A DNA stretch of 64,000 nucleotides from Azonexus hydrophilus DSM 23864. GTDB lineage: Bacteria; Pseudomonadota; Gammaproteobacteria; Burkholderiales; Rhodocyclaceae. Location of the stretch: NCBI RefSeq assembly GCF_000429605.1, contig NZ_AUCE01000013.1:62001-126000 (forward strand), written 5' to 3'. The translations under genes and the position numbers were made by a program. Below are positions 29,850 to 40,500 of this stretch, piece after piece (positions within the stretch are counted from its first letter, which is position 1; each line of letters starts with the position of its first letter). Below the pieces are notes generated by a model, which saw nothing but the letters and a program-made list of their open reading frames with translations, did no database searches and was not told where the DNA came from.

Positions 29850-30469
29850 GTCATTACGTCGTCGGTCTGACGGGCGGGATCGGCAGCGGCAAGACGACGG
29901 TCGCCGACCGCTTTGTCGAGGCGGGGGCGGCGCTGGTCGATACCGATGCCATCGCCCATGAGCTGACGGCTGCCGACGGTGCGGCCATGCCGCTGCTGCG
30001 CCAGGCTTTCGGCGACGCTATCGCCACCCCGGACGGTGCGCTGGACCGGGCGGCGATGCGCCGTCTGGTCTTTGCCGACGCCTCGGCCCGAACGCGCCTC
30101 GAATCCATCCTCCATCCGCTGATCCGCGAGCTGTCGGATCAGCGTTGCCGTGCCGCGACGGCGCCCTACGTGATCCTGGCGGTGCCGCTGCTGGTCGAGT
30201 CAGGGCAGTACCGCGAACGCTGCGACCGCATCGCCGTCGTCGATTGCCCGGAAAGCCTGCAGATCGAACGCGTCATGGCCCGTAACGGGCTGTCGCGGAC
30301 CGAGGTCGAAGCCATTCTGGCGGCCCAGGCCAGTCGTCAGCAGCGCCTGGCGATTGCCGACGATGTCATCGACAACGGCGGCGACAAGGCAAATCTCGAC
30401 GCACAGATCGCTGCCCTGCATCGGAAATATCTCGCCTCTGCCCTGAAAAAACCTAATGCAAACTGTTGA
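29846..30469 (+). CDS. coaE: Dephospho-CoA kinase
   Basis: 207 residues, last step of CoA synthesis. The P-loop GLTGGIGSGKTTVADRF is at the N-terminus, DTDAIAHELT follows, and LLVESGQYRERCDRIAVVDC with RNGLSRTEVEAI completes the family pattern. GTG start overlapping the upstream stop. The coaE-zapD-yacG order is conserved in Beta- and Gammaproteobacteria; the prepilin peptidase gene often upstream is absent here. Confidence 0.96.
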   Translation: MSHYVVGLTGGIGSGKTTVADRFVEAGAALVDTDAIAHELTAADGAAMPLLRQAFGDAIATPDGALDRAAMRRLVFADASARTRLESILHPLIRELSDQRCRAATAPYVILAVPLLVESGQYRERCDRIAVVDCPESLQIERVMARNGLSRTEVEAILAAQASRQQRLAIADDVIDNGGDKANLDAQIAALHRKYLASALKKPNANC

Positions 30470-30494
30470 GATTTGCATGCAAATGGCTCAGAAT
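30466..30494 (+). promoter_or_regulatory. Putative zapD promoter with 14-bp palindrome in the spacer
   Basis: TTGAGA, a 17-bp spacer and CAGAAT form a fair sigma-70 promoter. The -35/spacer junction contains the perfect palindrome ATTTGCATGCAAAT (30471-30484), so a repressor could occlude the promoter. The binder is unknown. Confidence 0.4.
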
Positions 30495-30529
30495 TCAGCA
30501 CAATTTTCCGATTACCGGAACCGGGCCGA

Positions 30530-31288
30530 GTGATTACCTACGAATATCCGTTCAACGAGCGCATCCGCACGCTGTTGCGTCTCGAAGACCTCTTCGAGAA
30601 GACGGCTTACTTCGCCCGGGCGGACGGTCAGCACGAACACCATGCGGCGCTTGTCGCCCTGTTCGAAATCCTCGAGGCATCGGGGCGTGCCGACCTCAAG
30701 ATGGACCTGATCCAGGAACTCGAACGGCAGCGGCAGACCTTGCTGGCCTTTCGCAACAACCCCGATATTTCCGAAGAAGCCCTGTCCGGCGCGCTCTACG
30801 AAATCGAGCAGTCGTCGGCCGCGTTACTCGGCATGAGCGGCAAGATTGGCCAGTATCTGCGCGACAACGACTGGCTGATGAGCATCAAGAGCCGCGCTGC
30901 CATTCCCGGCGGCGTCTGCGAATTCGACCTGCCCTCGTATCACTGGTGGCTGCACCGCGACCCGCAAACCCGGCGGGCGGCGCTGGAAGGCTGGAGCAAG
31001 CCGATGTTCGCGCTGCGTGACGCGTCGGCCATCGTCCTGCGCCTGCTGCGTTCGAGCGGCCGGCCTAAGCGCCATGTCGCCGTGCATGGGCAGTTCCAGC
31101 TCAATCTCGGCGGTACCTCGGCGCAGATGGTGCGCGTCGAAGTCGATCCCGAGGAAGCCGCGGTCCCCGAAGTCAGCGCCAACAAGTACTTCCTCAACAT
31201 CCGCTTCACCAAGCCACCGCTCAATGAACTGAAAGCGCGTGGCTGCGAGCGCGATGTCGAGTTCGACCTGACTTTCTGCAACCTCTGA
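30530..31288 (+). CDS. zapD: Cell division protein ZapD
   Basis: 252 residues from a GTG start giving [22 protein letters not shown], the family N-terminus; the frame is open upstream, but that part is not conserved. ZapD (DUF1342) crosslinks FtsZ filaments. The segment [16 protein letters not shown] and the C-terminal [13 protein letters not shown] are characteristic. It stands between coaE and yacG as in most relatives. Confidence 0.94.
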   Translation: MITYEYPFNERIRTLLRLEDLFEKTAYFARADGQHEHHAALVALFEILEASGRADLKMDLIQELERQRQTLLAFRNNPDISEEALSGALYEIEQSSAALLGMSGKIGQYLRDNDWLMSIKSRAAIPGGVCEFDLPSYHWWLHRDPQTRRAALEGWSKPMFALRDASAIVLRLLRSSGRPKRHVAVHGQFQLNLGGTSAQMVRVEVDPEEAAVPEVSANKYFLNIRFTKPPLNELKARGCERDVEFDLTFCNL

Positions 31289-31298
31289 TTTTCCACCC

Positions 31299-31505
31299 AT
31301 GACCAAGCCGCGTATCGTCCGCTGCCCGCAGTGCGGCCAGGATTCCCTGTGGGCGCCCGAGAACAAGTGGCGCCCGTTCTGTTCCGAGCGCTGCAAGCAG
31401 ATCGATCTGGGCGCCTGGGCCAGCGGCAGCTACACCATTCCCGGTCAGCCGACCGACGAGGAAACCGCCGCGCCCGGCGTCGATTTCCTCGAAAGCAAGC
31501 GCTGA
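31299..31505 (+). CDS. yacG: DNA gyrase inhibitor YacG
   Basis: 68 residues with a four-Cys zinc site, CPQCGQ and [16 protein letters not shown]. In E. coli the protein binds GyrB and inhibits gyrase. It starts 10 bases after zapD and ends 1 base before the stop of the convergent mutT-thiE gene. Confidence 0.95.
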   Translation: MTKPRIVRCPQCGQDSLWAPENKWRPFCSERCKQIDLGAWASGSYTIPGQPTDEETAAPGVDFLESKR

Positions 31506-31506
31506 C

Positions 31507-32454
31507 TTACCAGCCGCGCATCAGCGCAATGCCGTGGGCGCCGTGGTGTATGGCGCTGTCGCGCAGGGTTTCGCGCATGCCGCCCAGGGCGAACACCGGT
31601 AGCCGGTTGCCGGCGCGGTAATCGGCGAAGCGGCGCCAGCCGATGCCGGGATGCTCGGGGTGGGTCGGCGTTGCCAGGACCGGGCCGAGCAGCGCGTAAT
31701 CCAGTTCCAGTTCGCCGGCCCGGGCAATTTCCTCGGCCGTGTGGCAGGAGGCGCCGACCCAGGCGAAATCCGGACGTTGGGCGCAGGCGGCCAGCGCTGC
31801 CGCTGAGAGGTGCACGCCGTCGGCGCCGCAAAGCTTTGCTAGTTCGATATCGTCGTTGATGACCACCGGTGCGCCGTGGCGCTGGGCGAGGTCGACCACG
31901 GCAGCGGCGAAAGCCGCTCGCTGCGCGGCCGGCAGGGATTTGTCGCGGACCTGGATCAGCGGCGCCGGGCCGACGCCCAGTCGCCGTTCGAGGCGGGCCA
32001 GCCAGGCCTCGGTGCCGCTTTCCTCGGCCATCGAGATGAGCATCGTGTCGGGCAGCGCCAGGGCTTTCAGGATGGGGTCGTTGGCCGGTAGCACGGGCGT
32101 CACGCTGGCCGGACGGCCGCGTTCCTGCCAGTCTACGGCGCTGTGTTCGAGCGGCGCGGTGATGCCGATTTCGCCGGTCCAGGCGGTGACGCGCCAGAAA
32201 TTGAGGCGGACCGTCGCATGCGGGTAGGTGAACACGCGGGTCAGCCAGGGGTGGCAGACGGTGACGGTGATCCCCAGTTCTTCGTGCAGTTCGCGCACCA
32301 GTGCGTCGCGCACGCTTTCGCCGGCCTCGACCTTGCCGCCGGGAAATTCCCAGTAGCCGGCGTAGACCTTGCCTTCCGGACGCTGGGCGAGCAGGAATTC
32401 GCGACCGTCGGCGCGCAGCATCACGGCGGCAGCGACTTCGACGATGGCGCTCAT
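31507..32454 (-). CDS. Nudix hydrolase (MutT-like) fused to thiamine phosphate synthase-like domain
   Basis: 315 residues. The N-terminal Nudix domain (about 1-130) has an intact Nudix box at about 38-61 with GGKVEAGES and RELHEELGI, as in 8-oxo-dGTP pyrophosphatases. The C-terminal half (about 140-315) is a ThiE/TenI-like barrel with GADGVHL, GASCHT, LGPVLATPTHP and ALGGM. This fusion is widespread in Beta- and Gammaproteobacteria; whether the ThiE half makes thiamine phosphate is uncertain. Its ATG overlaps the DUF815 stop (ATGA). Confidence 0.92.
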   Translation of the reverse strand: MSAIVEVAAAVMLRADGREFLLAQRPEGKVYAGYWEFPGGKVEAGESVRDALVRELHEELGITVTVCHPWLTRVFTYPHATVRLNFWRVTAWTGEIGITAPLEHSAVDWQERGRPASVTPVLPANDPILKALALPDTMLISMAEESGTEAWLARLERRLGVGPAPLIQVRDKSLPAAQRAAFAAAVVDLAQRHGAPVVINDDIELAKLCGADGVHLSAAALAACAQRPDFAWVGASCHTAEEIARAGELELDYALLGPVLATPTHPEHPGIGWRRFADYRAGNRLPVFALGGMRETLRDSAIHHGAHGIALMRGW

Positions 32455-33323
32455 GCCGGCTGGCGCCCGGCCAGGTCGCGGGCGAATTGCCAGGCGACGC
32501 GGCCCGAGCGCGACCCGCGTGACAGTGCCCAGTTCAGCGCTTCGCGTTCGCTGGCGGCGATCACTGCGTCGCTAATGCCGAACTGCCGCGCCCAATGCGC
32601 GAAGACGGCCAGGTAATCGTCCTGCGAGAAGGGGTAGAAGGAAATCCACAGGCCGAAGCGTTCGGACAGCGAGACTTTCTCCTCGACCGCCTCGCCGGGG
32701 TGGATTTCGTCGCCGACGCGCTGGGTTTCCAGGTTTTCCGACATGTATTCGGGCATCAGGTGGCGGCGGTTGGAGGTGGCGTAGATCAGCACGTTGTCCG
32801 GCGGCGCCGCGACCGAGCCGTCGAGTACCGACTTCAGGGCCTTGTAGGCGGTTTCGCCGGCTTCGAACGACAGATCGTCGCAGAAGATGATGAATTTTTC
32901 CGGCCGGCCGTCGACCAGGTCGACGATGTCTGGCAGGTCGATCAGGTCGTGCTTGTCGACCTCGATCAGGCGCAGGCCGTCGGCCGAGAATTCGTTGAGC
33001 ACGGCCTTGACCAGTGAGGACTTGCCGCAGCCGCGGGCGCCGGTCAGCAGCACGTTGTTGGCGCCCTGGCCGGCGACGAACTGGCGGGTGTTGGCGACGA
33101 TGCGGGCTTTCTGGTCGTCGACGGTCTCGATGTCGCTGAGGCGGATCGGGTGCGGCTTGCCGACACCCTGCAACCAGCCGCGGGCACCGCGCTTGCGCCA
33201 GCGGAAAGCCACGGCGGCGTGCCAGTCGGGCAGGGGCGGGGCCGGTGGCAGCGTGGCTTCGAGGCGGCCGAGCACATGCTCGGCGCGGGTCAGCAGGCGT
33301 TCGAGTTGGGCGGAGTCGATCAT
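32451..33323 (-). CDS. DUF815 family AAA-type ATPase
   Basis: 290 residues from the ATG at 33323. Walker A is LLTGARGCGKSSLVKAVL, Walker B is FIIFCDDLSFE, and YATSNRRHLMPEYM gives the sensor region. This is the DUF815 family of AAA-like ATPases, whose cellular role is not established. Its stop overlaps mutT-thiE, so the two are coupled, as in many Betaproteobacteria. Confidence 0.9.
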   Translation of the reverse strand: MIDSAQLERLLTRAEHVLGRLEATLPPAPPLPDWHAAVAFRWRKRGARGWLQGVGKPHPIRLSDIETVDDQKARIVANTRQFVAGQGANNVLLTGARGCGKSSLVKAVLNEFSADGLRLIEVDKHDLIDLPDIVDLVDGRPEKFIIFCDDLSFEAGETAYKALKSVLDGSVAAPPDNVLIYATSNRRHLMPEYMSENLETQRVGDEIHPGEAVEEKVSLSERFGLWISFYPFSQDDYLAVFAHWARQFGISDAVIAASEREALNWALSRGSRSGRVAWQFARDLAGRQPA

Positions 33324-33370
33324 GGTGGCAGGTATACTGTGCGGCAAAGCTGCCCACTCTAACCAAAGCC

Positions 33371-34594
33371 ATGTCAAAAAGCCAAGTTGTCCTGTTTGCT
33401 GTCGCCCTGCTGCTGGCCGGGTGTTCGACCTTGCCCGGCTTGCCCGCGCCATCCGAAGAAAAGGCGCCGGCCTGTCCGCCCTGCGCTGCCTGTCCGGCGT
33501 GTCCGACCGTCGAAACGCCGGTGCAGCCGCCGGCCTTCTCGCGCGTGTTCACGCCGGCGAACTGGGACGAGCTGCCAGGCTGGAAGAGCGATCAGCATGC
33601 GGCGGCCTGGCCGGCCTTCGTCCAGTCCTGTCGCGGATTGCAGCGGCGCAATACCGGTCAGTTCTGGCGCGAGATCTGCGCCGGGGTCGATGCGGTCGAC
33701 GGCAAGTCGGATGCTGCCGTGCGTCAGTTCTTCGAAGCCCGCCTGCAGCCTTACGCGGTGTCGACGGCCGACACGTCGGCGGTCAGCGGCATGGTCACTG
33801 GTTATTACGAACCGCTGCTGCTGGGCAGCCGCGCGCCGGGCAAGCGCTTTGCGTTTCCGGTGCATGGCGTGCCGGAGAACCTGCTGACCATCGAACTGGG
33901 CGACCTCTTCCCGGAACTCAAGGGCAAGCGCGTGCGCGGCCGGGTCGAGGGCAACAAGGTCGTGCCCTACTGGACGCGCGGCGACATCCTGGCCAATGAA
34001 AAATTGCCGGCGAAGACGCTGGCCTGGGTCGATGATCCGATCGAACTGTTCTTCCTGCAGATTCAGGGCTCGGGCCGCATCCGCCTGCCCGATGGCAGCA
34101 CCATGCGGGTCAATTACGCCGACCAGAACGGTCATCCGTATCGTTCGATCGGCCGCCTGCTCGTCGACCGCGGCGACCTGAAGCTGGAAGAGGCGTCGAT
34201 GCAGGGCATTCAGGCCTGGGCGCGGGCCAATCCGGCGCGTCTGGACGAATTGCTCAACAGTAATCCGAGCTATGTCTTCTTCCGCGAGATGCCGGCCAGC
34301 GACGATGGTCCGATCGGCGCACTTGGCGTGCCGCTGACGCCGGAGCGCAGCATCGCCATCGATCCGCGTTCGATTCCGCTGGGGGCGCCGGTCTTCCTGG
34401 CGACGACGCGCCCCAATTCGGCGCAGCCGCTGAACCGGCTGGTGATGGCGCAGGACACCGGCGGTGCCATCCGTGGTGCAGTGCGCGCCGATTTTTTCTG
34501 GGGCTTCGGCAAGGAGCCGGGTGCCTTGGCTGGCCGCATGAAACAGGACGGCCGGATGTGGGTTCTGCTGCCGCCGGGCTATCCGCTCGACTGA
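33371..34594 (+). CDS. mltA: Membrane-bound lytic murein transglycosylase A
   Basis: 407 residues from the ATG at 33371. A lipoprotein signal (lipobox LLLAGC) is followed by a short Cys-rich repeat (CPPCAACPACP) not usual for MltA. The MltA barrel (GMVTGYYEPLLLG, FFLQIQGSGRIRLPDG) is followed by a C-terminal 3D domain (about 330-400) with the catalytic Asp in VMAQDTGGAIRG. It cleaves murein to 1,6-anhydro products at the outer membrane. Four cysteines just after the lipid-anchored one could form disulfides. Confidence 0.95.
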   Translation: MSKSQVVLFAVALLLAGCSTLPGLPAPSEEKAPACPPCAACPACPTVETPVQPPAFSRVFTPANWDELPGWKSDQHAAAWPAFVQSCRGLQRRNTGQFWREICAGVDAVDGKSDAAVRQFFEARLQPYAVSTADTSAVSGMVTGYYEPLLLGSRAPGKRFAFPVHGVPENLLTIELGDLFPELKGKRVRGRVEGNKVVPYWTRGDILANEKLPAKTLAWVDDPIELFFLQIQGSGRIRLPDGSTMRVNYADQNGHPYRSIGRLLVDRGDLKLEEASMQGIQAWARANPARLDELLNSNPSYVFFREMPASDDGPIGALGVPLTPERSIAIDPRSIPLGAPVFLATTRPNSAQPLNRLVMAQDTGGAIRGAVRADFFWGFGKEPGALAGRMKQDGRMWVLLPPGYPLD

Positions 34595-34631
34595 GTTGAT
34601 GCACGATGCCGGGGCGTTCGCCTTGTATCAT

Positions 34632-34646
34632 GCACGCTCGCGGTGC
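34632..34646 (+). promoter_or_regulatory. NtrC-like binding site upstream of amtB
   Basis: GCAC, seven bases and GTGC form the dyad typical of NtrC enhancer sites (glnA type). Its centre is about 90 bp before the start point predicted from the -24/-12 promoter. A second match (34698-34712) overlaps the promoter itself. A 7-bp inverted repeat GTGCATT-TTCC-AATGCAC lies between them (34660-34677). Confidence 0.5.
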
Positions 34647-34701
34647 GCGTTTTGTTTTGGTGCATTTTCCAATGCACTGATTTGAAACGGATTTGATGCA
34701 C

Positions 34702-34717
34702 TGGAATGGTGCTTGCT
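34702..34717 (+). promoter_or_regulatory. Sigma-54 (-24/-12) promoter of amtB
   Basis: TGGAATGGTGCTTGCT matches the RpoN consensus at the invariant GG and GC with correct 10-bp spacing and the TTGCT block. The predicted start is near 34728, about 23 bases before the amtB ATG. Confidence 0.65.
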
Positions 34718-34724
34718 TTTCCAG

Positions 34725-34746
34725 CCCCCAGATCATTTTCTGGGGG
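34725..34746 (+). repeat. 8-bp hairpin covering the amtB ribosome-binding region
   Basis: CCCCCAGA (34725-34732) and TCTGGGGG (34739-34746) form a perfect stem with a 6-base loop. The 3' arm holds the only purine-rich stretch before the ATG at 34751, so pairing would mask it. The predicted start at 34728 would leave five of the eight base pairs in the RNA. Confidence 0.5.
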
Positions 34747-34750
34747 TCCC

Positions 34751-35953
34751 ATGGAAACTTTGCATTCTGGCAGCAACGTATTGTTCATTCTTCTGGGCGG
34801 CATCATGGTGCTGGCCATGCATGCCGGCTTCGCCTTCCTCGAGGTTGGCACGGTGCGCAAGAAGAATCAGGTCAACGCGCTGGTCAAGATCCTGACCGAC
34901 TTCGGCGTGTCGACGATTGCCTACTTCTTCATCGGCTACGGCATCGCCTACGGCGTTCATTTCTTCAGCGGTGTCGACACGCTGATGGAGAAGAACGGCT
35001 ATGAACTGACCAAGTTCTTCTTCCTGCTCACCTTCGCCGCCGCGATTCCAGCCATCATTTCGGGCGGCATCGCCGAGCGTGCGCGCTTTTATCCGCAACT
35101 GGCGGCCACCTTCATGCTGGTCGGCTTCGTCTATCCCTTCTTCGAGGGCATCGCCTGGAATGGTTCCTTCGGCATCCAGGACTGGCTGACGGCCACTTTT
35201 GGTGCGCCCTTCCACGACTTCGCCGGCTCCGTTGTGGTGCATGCGATGGGCGGCTGGATCGCGCTGCCGGCGGTGCTTCTTCTTGGTGCGCGTTATGGTC
35301 GTTACACCAAGGACGGCCGGGTGTCGGCGCATCCGCCTTCATCGATTCCCTTCCTGGCGCTTGGCGCCTGGATCCTGACGGTGGGCTGGTTCGGCTTCAA
35401 CGTGATGAGCGCGCAGACCATCGAGAATATTTCCGGCCTGGTCGCGATCAACTCGCTGATGGCCATGGTCGGCGGCACGCTGGCCGCGCTGGTGCTCGGC
35501 AAGAACGACCCCGGCTTCGTCCATAACGGCCCGCTGGCCGGTCTGGTCGCCATCTGCGCCGGTTCCGACCTGGTGCATCCGATGGGCGCGCTGGTCATCG
35601 GCGCCATCGCCGGCGGGATGTTCGTGATCCTGTTTACGCTGACCCAGAACCGCTGGAAGATCGACGACGTCCTCGGCGTCTGGCCGCTGCACGGCCTGTG
35701 CGGTGCCTGGGGCGGCATCGCCGTCGGCATCTTCGGCAGCACCGCGCTCGGCGGCGCCGGCGGCGTTGCCTTCATGTCGCAACTGCTGATGACTCTGCTG
35801 GCAATCGTTGTCGCGCTGGTCGGCGGTTTTGTCGTCTATGGCGGCCTGAAGCGCGCATTCGGCCTGCGTCTCGATCAGGAAGAGGAATACCAGGGCGCCG
35901 ACCTGAGCATCCACCGCATCACGGCGACGCCGGAGCGCGAACCGAGCTGGTAA
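34751..35953 (+). CDS. amtB: Ammonium transporter
   Basis: 400 residues with about 11 helices and no cleavable signal peptide at METLHSGSNVLFILL. Conserved elements are HAGFAFLEVGTVRKKN, the first pore His in VVVHAMGGWIALP, VHPMGALVIG, and the second pore His in PLHGLCGAWGGIAVG. It conducts ammonium. No glnK (PII) gene is adjacent, although glnK-amtB pairing is the rule. The start is the ATG at 34751; the upstream extension would cover the promoter. Confidence 0.94.
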   Translation: METLHSGSNVLFILLGGIMVLAMHAGFAFLEVGTVRKKNQVNALVKILTDFGVSTIAYFFIGYGIAYGVHFFSGVDTLMEKNGYELTKFFFLLTFAAAIPAIISGGIAERARFYPQLAATFMLVGFVYPFFEGIAWNGSFGIQDWLTATFGAPFHDFAGSVVVHAMGGWIALPAVLLLGARYGRYTKDGRVSAHPPSSIPFLALGAWILTVGWFGFNVMSAQTIENISGLVAINSLMAMVGGTLAALVLGKNDPGFVHNGPLAGLVAICAGSDLVHPMGALVIGAIAGGMFVILFTLTQNRWKIDDVLGVWPLHGLCGAWGGIAVGIFGSTALGGAGGVAFMSQLLMTLLAIVVALVGGFVVYGGLKRAFGLRLDQEEEYQGADLSIHRITATPEREPSW

Positions 35954-36000
35954 ATCGGTAGGCGGGTGGAAGCCGAAAACAAAAAACTTCCACCCTGCCC

Positions 36001-36029
36001 TTGAAATCGGCCAAGGGCGTCACTATTAT
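36001..36029 (+). promoter_or_regulatory. Sigma-70 promoter of groES-groEL
   Basis: TTGAAA, a 17-bp spacer and TATTAT. The last T of the -10 is also the first base of the CIRCE element, so HrcA binding covers the -10 edge and the start site. CTTGAAA also resembles a sigma-32 -35, but no matching heat-shock -10 is seen. Confidence 0.8.
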
Positions 36030-36055
36030 TAGCACTCACTGACGACGAGTGCTAA
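36029..36055 (+). promoter_or_regulatory. CIRCE operator (HrcA site)
   Basis: A perfect CIRCE: TTAGCACTC, nine bases, GAGTGCTAA. This inverted repeat is the binding site of the HrcA heat-shock repressor. hrcA itself is not in the window. Confidence 0.97.
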
Positions 36056-36140
36056 CAAACGCCCGCGTCGGTCCCGGTGCCGCAGCCGCGTGCCCGGCCA
36101 ATTTCAGTGTTTTGCAGATAAAACTACAGGAGCGATATCC

Positions 36141-36431
36141 ATGAACATCCGTCCTTTGCACGACCGTGTGATCGTCAAGCGCGTCGAAGCCGAGCGCACC
36201 ACTGCCTCCGGCATCGTCATCCCCGATTCCGCTGGCGAAAAGCCGGATCAGGGTGAAATCCTGGCCGTCGGCCCGGGTAAGCGCGACGACAACGGCAAGC
36301 AGATCGCCCTCGACGTCAAGGTTGGCGATCGCGTCCTGTTCGGCAAGTACGCCGGCCAGGCCGTCAAGGTCGATGGCCAGGAAGTCCTGGTCATGCGTGA
36401 AGAAGACATCATGGGCGTGCTGCAGAAGTAA
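36141..36431 (+). CDS. groES: Co-chaperonin GroES
   Basis: 96 residues. [14 protein letters not shown], the mobile loop [14 protein letters not shown] and the [19 protein letters not shown] region are standard. It caps GroEL. AGGAG lies 9 bases upstream of the ATG. Directly followed by groEL and controlled by the CIRCE promoter. Confidence 0.98.
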   Translation: MNIRPLHDRVIVKRVEAERTTASGIVIPDSAGEKPDQGEILAVGPGKRDDNGKQIALDVKVGDRVLFGKYAGQAVKVDGQEVLVMREEDIMGVLQK

Positions 36432-38132
<1,701 letters not shown>

Positions 38133-38160
38133 TACCCGGCCGGCCTCGCGCCAGTCACAG

Positions 38161-38185
38161 GCCCCGCTTCGGCGGGGCTTTTTTT
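38161..38185 (+). terminator. Intrinsic terminator after groEL
   Basis: GCCCCGC-TTCG-GCGGGGC, a 7-bp stem with a UUCG tetraloop, followed by seven T. Confidence 0.95.
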
Positions 38186-38278
38186 CGCCCGCTTTTTGCG
38201 GCATCGCAACATCCGCCGGAATGCGCTATTCTTGCGGCCTTTGCGTCGCCGGACCGGTGGTCCGATGGAGTCGGTTTC

Positions 38279-38596
38279 ATGCAGAAACAAGCTGCGAGTT
38301 GCGGCCATATTCGTGAAAATCCGCGATTTCTGGCGCTGGTCAGAAAACGGAACCGCTTCGCTTTTTTCCTGGCTGCCCTGATCGTCATGGCCTACTTTTC
38401 CTACATCCTGGTGCTGGCGTTTTCGCCGCATTGGCTGGCGCTGCCGTTATTCGGCGGCATGGCGACGAACACCGGCGTGCTGTTCGGGCTGGCGATCATC
38501 GTGCTGACCGTGGTCCTGACTGCTGTTTACGTGCGCCGGGCAAACCGCGAATTCGATGCCGATACGACCGAAATCCGCCGCCAGGCATTGAAATGA
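38279..38596 (+). CDS. DUF485 membrane protein, ActP partner (YjcH-like)
   Basis: 105 residues. [21 protein letters not shown], a first helix, [10 protein letters not shown] and a second helix ([20 protein letters not shown]) ending [10 protein letters not shown] match the YjcH/DUF485 family. It is found with acetate permeases and is thought to assist them. The ATG has GGAG 8 bases upstream, and its stop overlaps the actP start (ATGA). Confidence 0.92.
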   Translation: MQKQAASCGHIRENPRFLALVRKRNRFAFFLAALIVMAYFSYILVLAFSPHWLALPLFGGMATNTGVLFGLAIIVLTVVLTAVYVRRANREFDADTTEIRRQALK

Positions 38597-40278
38597 GCCC
38601 GTCCATCCGTTTCCTGATTCTTGCTGCCTGCGCGCTGGCTACTGCCGGCGCCGCGCTGGCCATGCCCTCGGTCGGCCTCGGGCCGCGCCAGCCGACCAAC
38701 TGGTCGGCGATCACCACCTTCATTTTCTTCGTTGGCGCCACCTTGTGGATGACGCGCCTGGCGACCGTGCGCAGTCGTTCGTCGGCCGACCTGTATTCGC
38801 CGGGCGGCGGCATTTCCGGCTTCCAGAACGGGCTGGCGATTGCCGGCGACTACATGTCGGCGGCGTCCTTCCTGGGGATTTCCGGCCTGGTTTTTGTCAG
38901 CGGCTTCGATGGGCTGATCTTCTCGGTCGGCTGGCTGGTCGGCTGGCCGGTGATCACCTTCCTGATGGCCGAGCGCCTGCGCAACCTGGGCAAGTTCACC
39001 TTTGCCGACGTCGCTGCCTACCGTTTCGCGCAACGTCCGGTGCGCACCTTCGCCGCCTTCGGTTCGCTGGTCGTCGTGCTTTTCTACCTGACCGCGCAGA
39101 TGGTCGGCGCCGGCCAGCTAGTGAAAATCCTGTTCGGGCTGGAGTACGCCTACGCGGTGATCATGGTCGGCATCGTGATGATGATGTACGTGCTGCTCGG
39201 CGGCATGACCTCGACGACTTGGGTGATGATCAACAAGGCAGTTTTCCTGCTTGCCGGCACGACGCTGATGGCGCTGGCGGTGATGTTCCATGCCGGCTTC
39301 AACCCCGAGGCGCTGTTTGCCCGGGCCAGCGACCTGCATGTGCTGAAGGACGCGCTGATGGCACCCGGCGGCCTGATCAAGGATCCAGTGTCGGCGATCT
39401 CCGTCGGCATGGCGCTGATGTTCGGTACGGCCGGCCTGCCGCACATCCTGATGCGCTTCTTCACCGTCGCCAATGCGCGTGAGGCGCGTAAGTCGGTGGC
39501 CTGGGCGACGCTGTGGATCGGTTACTTCTACGTGCTGACCTTCATCATCGGTTTTGGCGCCATCGTCAGCCTGATCGGCAATCCCGGCCCCTATTTCGTC
39601 GGCGGCAAGGTTGCCGGTGGTTTGCAGGGGGGCGCCAACATGGCGGCGGTGCATCTGGCCAGCGCGCTGGGAGGCGATCTTTTCCTGGGCTTCATTTCGG
39701 CCGTGGCGTTCACCACCATTCTGGCGGTGGTGGCCGGCCTGACCCTGTCCGGCGCCTCGGCCGTGTCGCACGATCTCTACGCCACGGTGTGGCGCAAAGG
39801 CAATGCCCGCGCCAGCGACGAGCGCCGGATATCCAAGCTGACGGCCTTTTCCCTCGGTGTGGTGGCTGTCATCCTCGGTATTGTCTTCGAGCACGAGAAC
39901 GTCGCCTTCCTGGTGATGCTGGCTTTCTCGATTGCCTGTTCGGCCAATTTCCCGGTGCTGTTCATGGCCGTGCTGTGGAAGGACTGCACCACGCGCGGGG
40001 CGACCGTTGGTGGTTTTCTCGGGCTGGCCACGGCGGTGGTGCTGACGCTACTGTCGCCGGTGGTCTGGGAAAGTGCCTTGCACAACCCGGTCGGTTCGGC
40101 GCCGTTCCCGTATGCTTCGCCGGCGATTGTCTCGATGCCGCTGGCCTTCGTGGCCATCTGGCTGCTGTCGCTGCTCGATCGTTCGCCGCAGGCGGCGCGT
40201 GAGCGACTGTTGTTCCAGGATCAGCTGATCCGTTCGGAAACCGGTATCGGTCACGTTGCCGTGCGGCCGCATCAGTAG
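38593..40278 (+). CDS. actP: Cation/acetate symporter ActP
   Basis: 561 residues, sodium:solute symporter family, with an N-terminal signal-like helix ([15 protein letters not shown]) and about 13 helices. [35 protein letters not shown] and [15 protein letters not shown] regions (quoted here only as family landmarks at about residues 60-95 and 277-291) are typical of ActP. It takes up acetate and other short carboxylates. Coupled to the DUF485 gene as in E. coli yjcH-actP. Confidence 0.94.
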   Translation: MSPSIRFLILAACALATAGAALAMPSVGLGPRQPTNWSAITTFIFFVGATLWMTRLATVRSRSSADLYSPGGGISGFQNGLAIAGDYMSAASFLGISGLVFVSGFDGLIFSVGWLVGWPVITFLMAERLRNLGKFTFADVAAYRFAQRPVRTFAAFGSLVVVLFYLTAQMVGAGQLVKILFGLEYAYAVIMVGIVMMMYVLLGGMTSTTWVMINKAVFLLAGTTLMALAVMFHAGFNPEALFARASDLHVLKDALMAPGGLIKDPVSAISVGMALMFGTAGLPHILMRFFTVANAREARKSVAWATLWIGYFYVLTFIIGFGAIVSLIGNPGPYFVGGKVAGGLQGGANMAAVHLASALGGDLFLGFISAVAFTTILAVVAGLTLSGASAVSHDLYATVWRKGNARASDERRISKLTAFSLGVVAVILGIVFEHENVAFLVMLAFSIACSANFPVLFMAVLWKDCTTRGATVGGFLGLATAVVLTLLSPVVWESALHNPVGSAPFPYASPAIVSMPLAFVAIWLLSLLDRSPQAARERLLFQDQLIRSETGIGHVAVRPHQ

Positions 40279-40360
40279 CCGCGTCAATTCGACGCAGCGA
40301 CGATCCCGACGCTTTTGTTATTTGCTAGACTTGTCGGGATTCCGGGTGCCGGAAAAAAAC

Positions 40361-40500
40361 GGTAGGGGGCCGTCCAGTGCAGGATCGGACCACCCCCTGA
40401 GTCGGGGCTTGCGCCTCGAACTCCTAAGACCATAAAAGGAGAACAGCCCGTCCAGATTAATGGGGCAGGCTTACAAAATGCTTACGCCTCCTGGGGGGAG
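40361..40500 (+). promoter_or_regulatory. Candidate structured 5' leader upstream of the response regulator gene
   Basis: The 230-bp spacer after actP holds consecutive self-complementary segments. Stem 1 is GGGGG..GTCC (40365-40375) with GGAC..CCCCC (40387-40397). Stem 2 is 40399-40408 with 40413-40423, ten pairs and one bulge. Stem 3 is CTCCT (40421-40425) with AGGAG (40437-40441), which shares CTC with stem 2 and so excludes it. The Shine-Dalgarno GGGGGGAG (40493-40500) is also complementary to nearby CTCC. No known riboswitch is recognised and no clear terminator is seen. Confidence 0.35.

Noticed and set aside
34698..34712. Second GCAC-N7-GTGC as an NtrC activator site
   Set aside because: It overlaps the -24/-12 promoter, so it cannot serve as an upstream enhancer; it may be chance or repressive.
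35995..36029. Sigma-32 promoter at groES
   Set aside because: CTTGAAA resembles the -35, but no CCCCAT-like -10 occurs at the right distance; sigma-70 plus CIRCE explains the region.
40303..40340. ATCCCGAC/GTCGGGAT inverted repeat as an actP terminator
   Set aside because: The loop is 22 bases and no T tract follows, so it is not a convincing intrinsic terminator.
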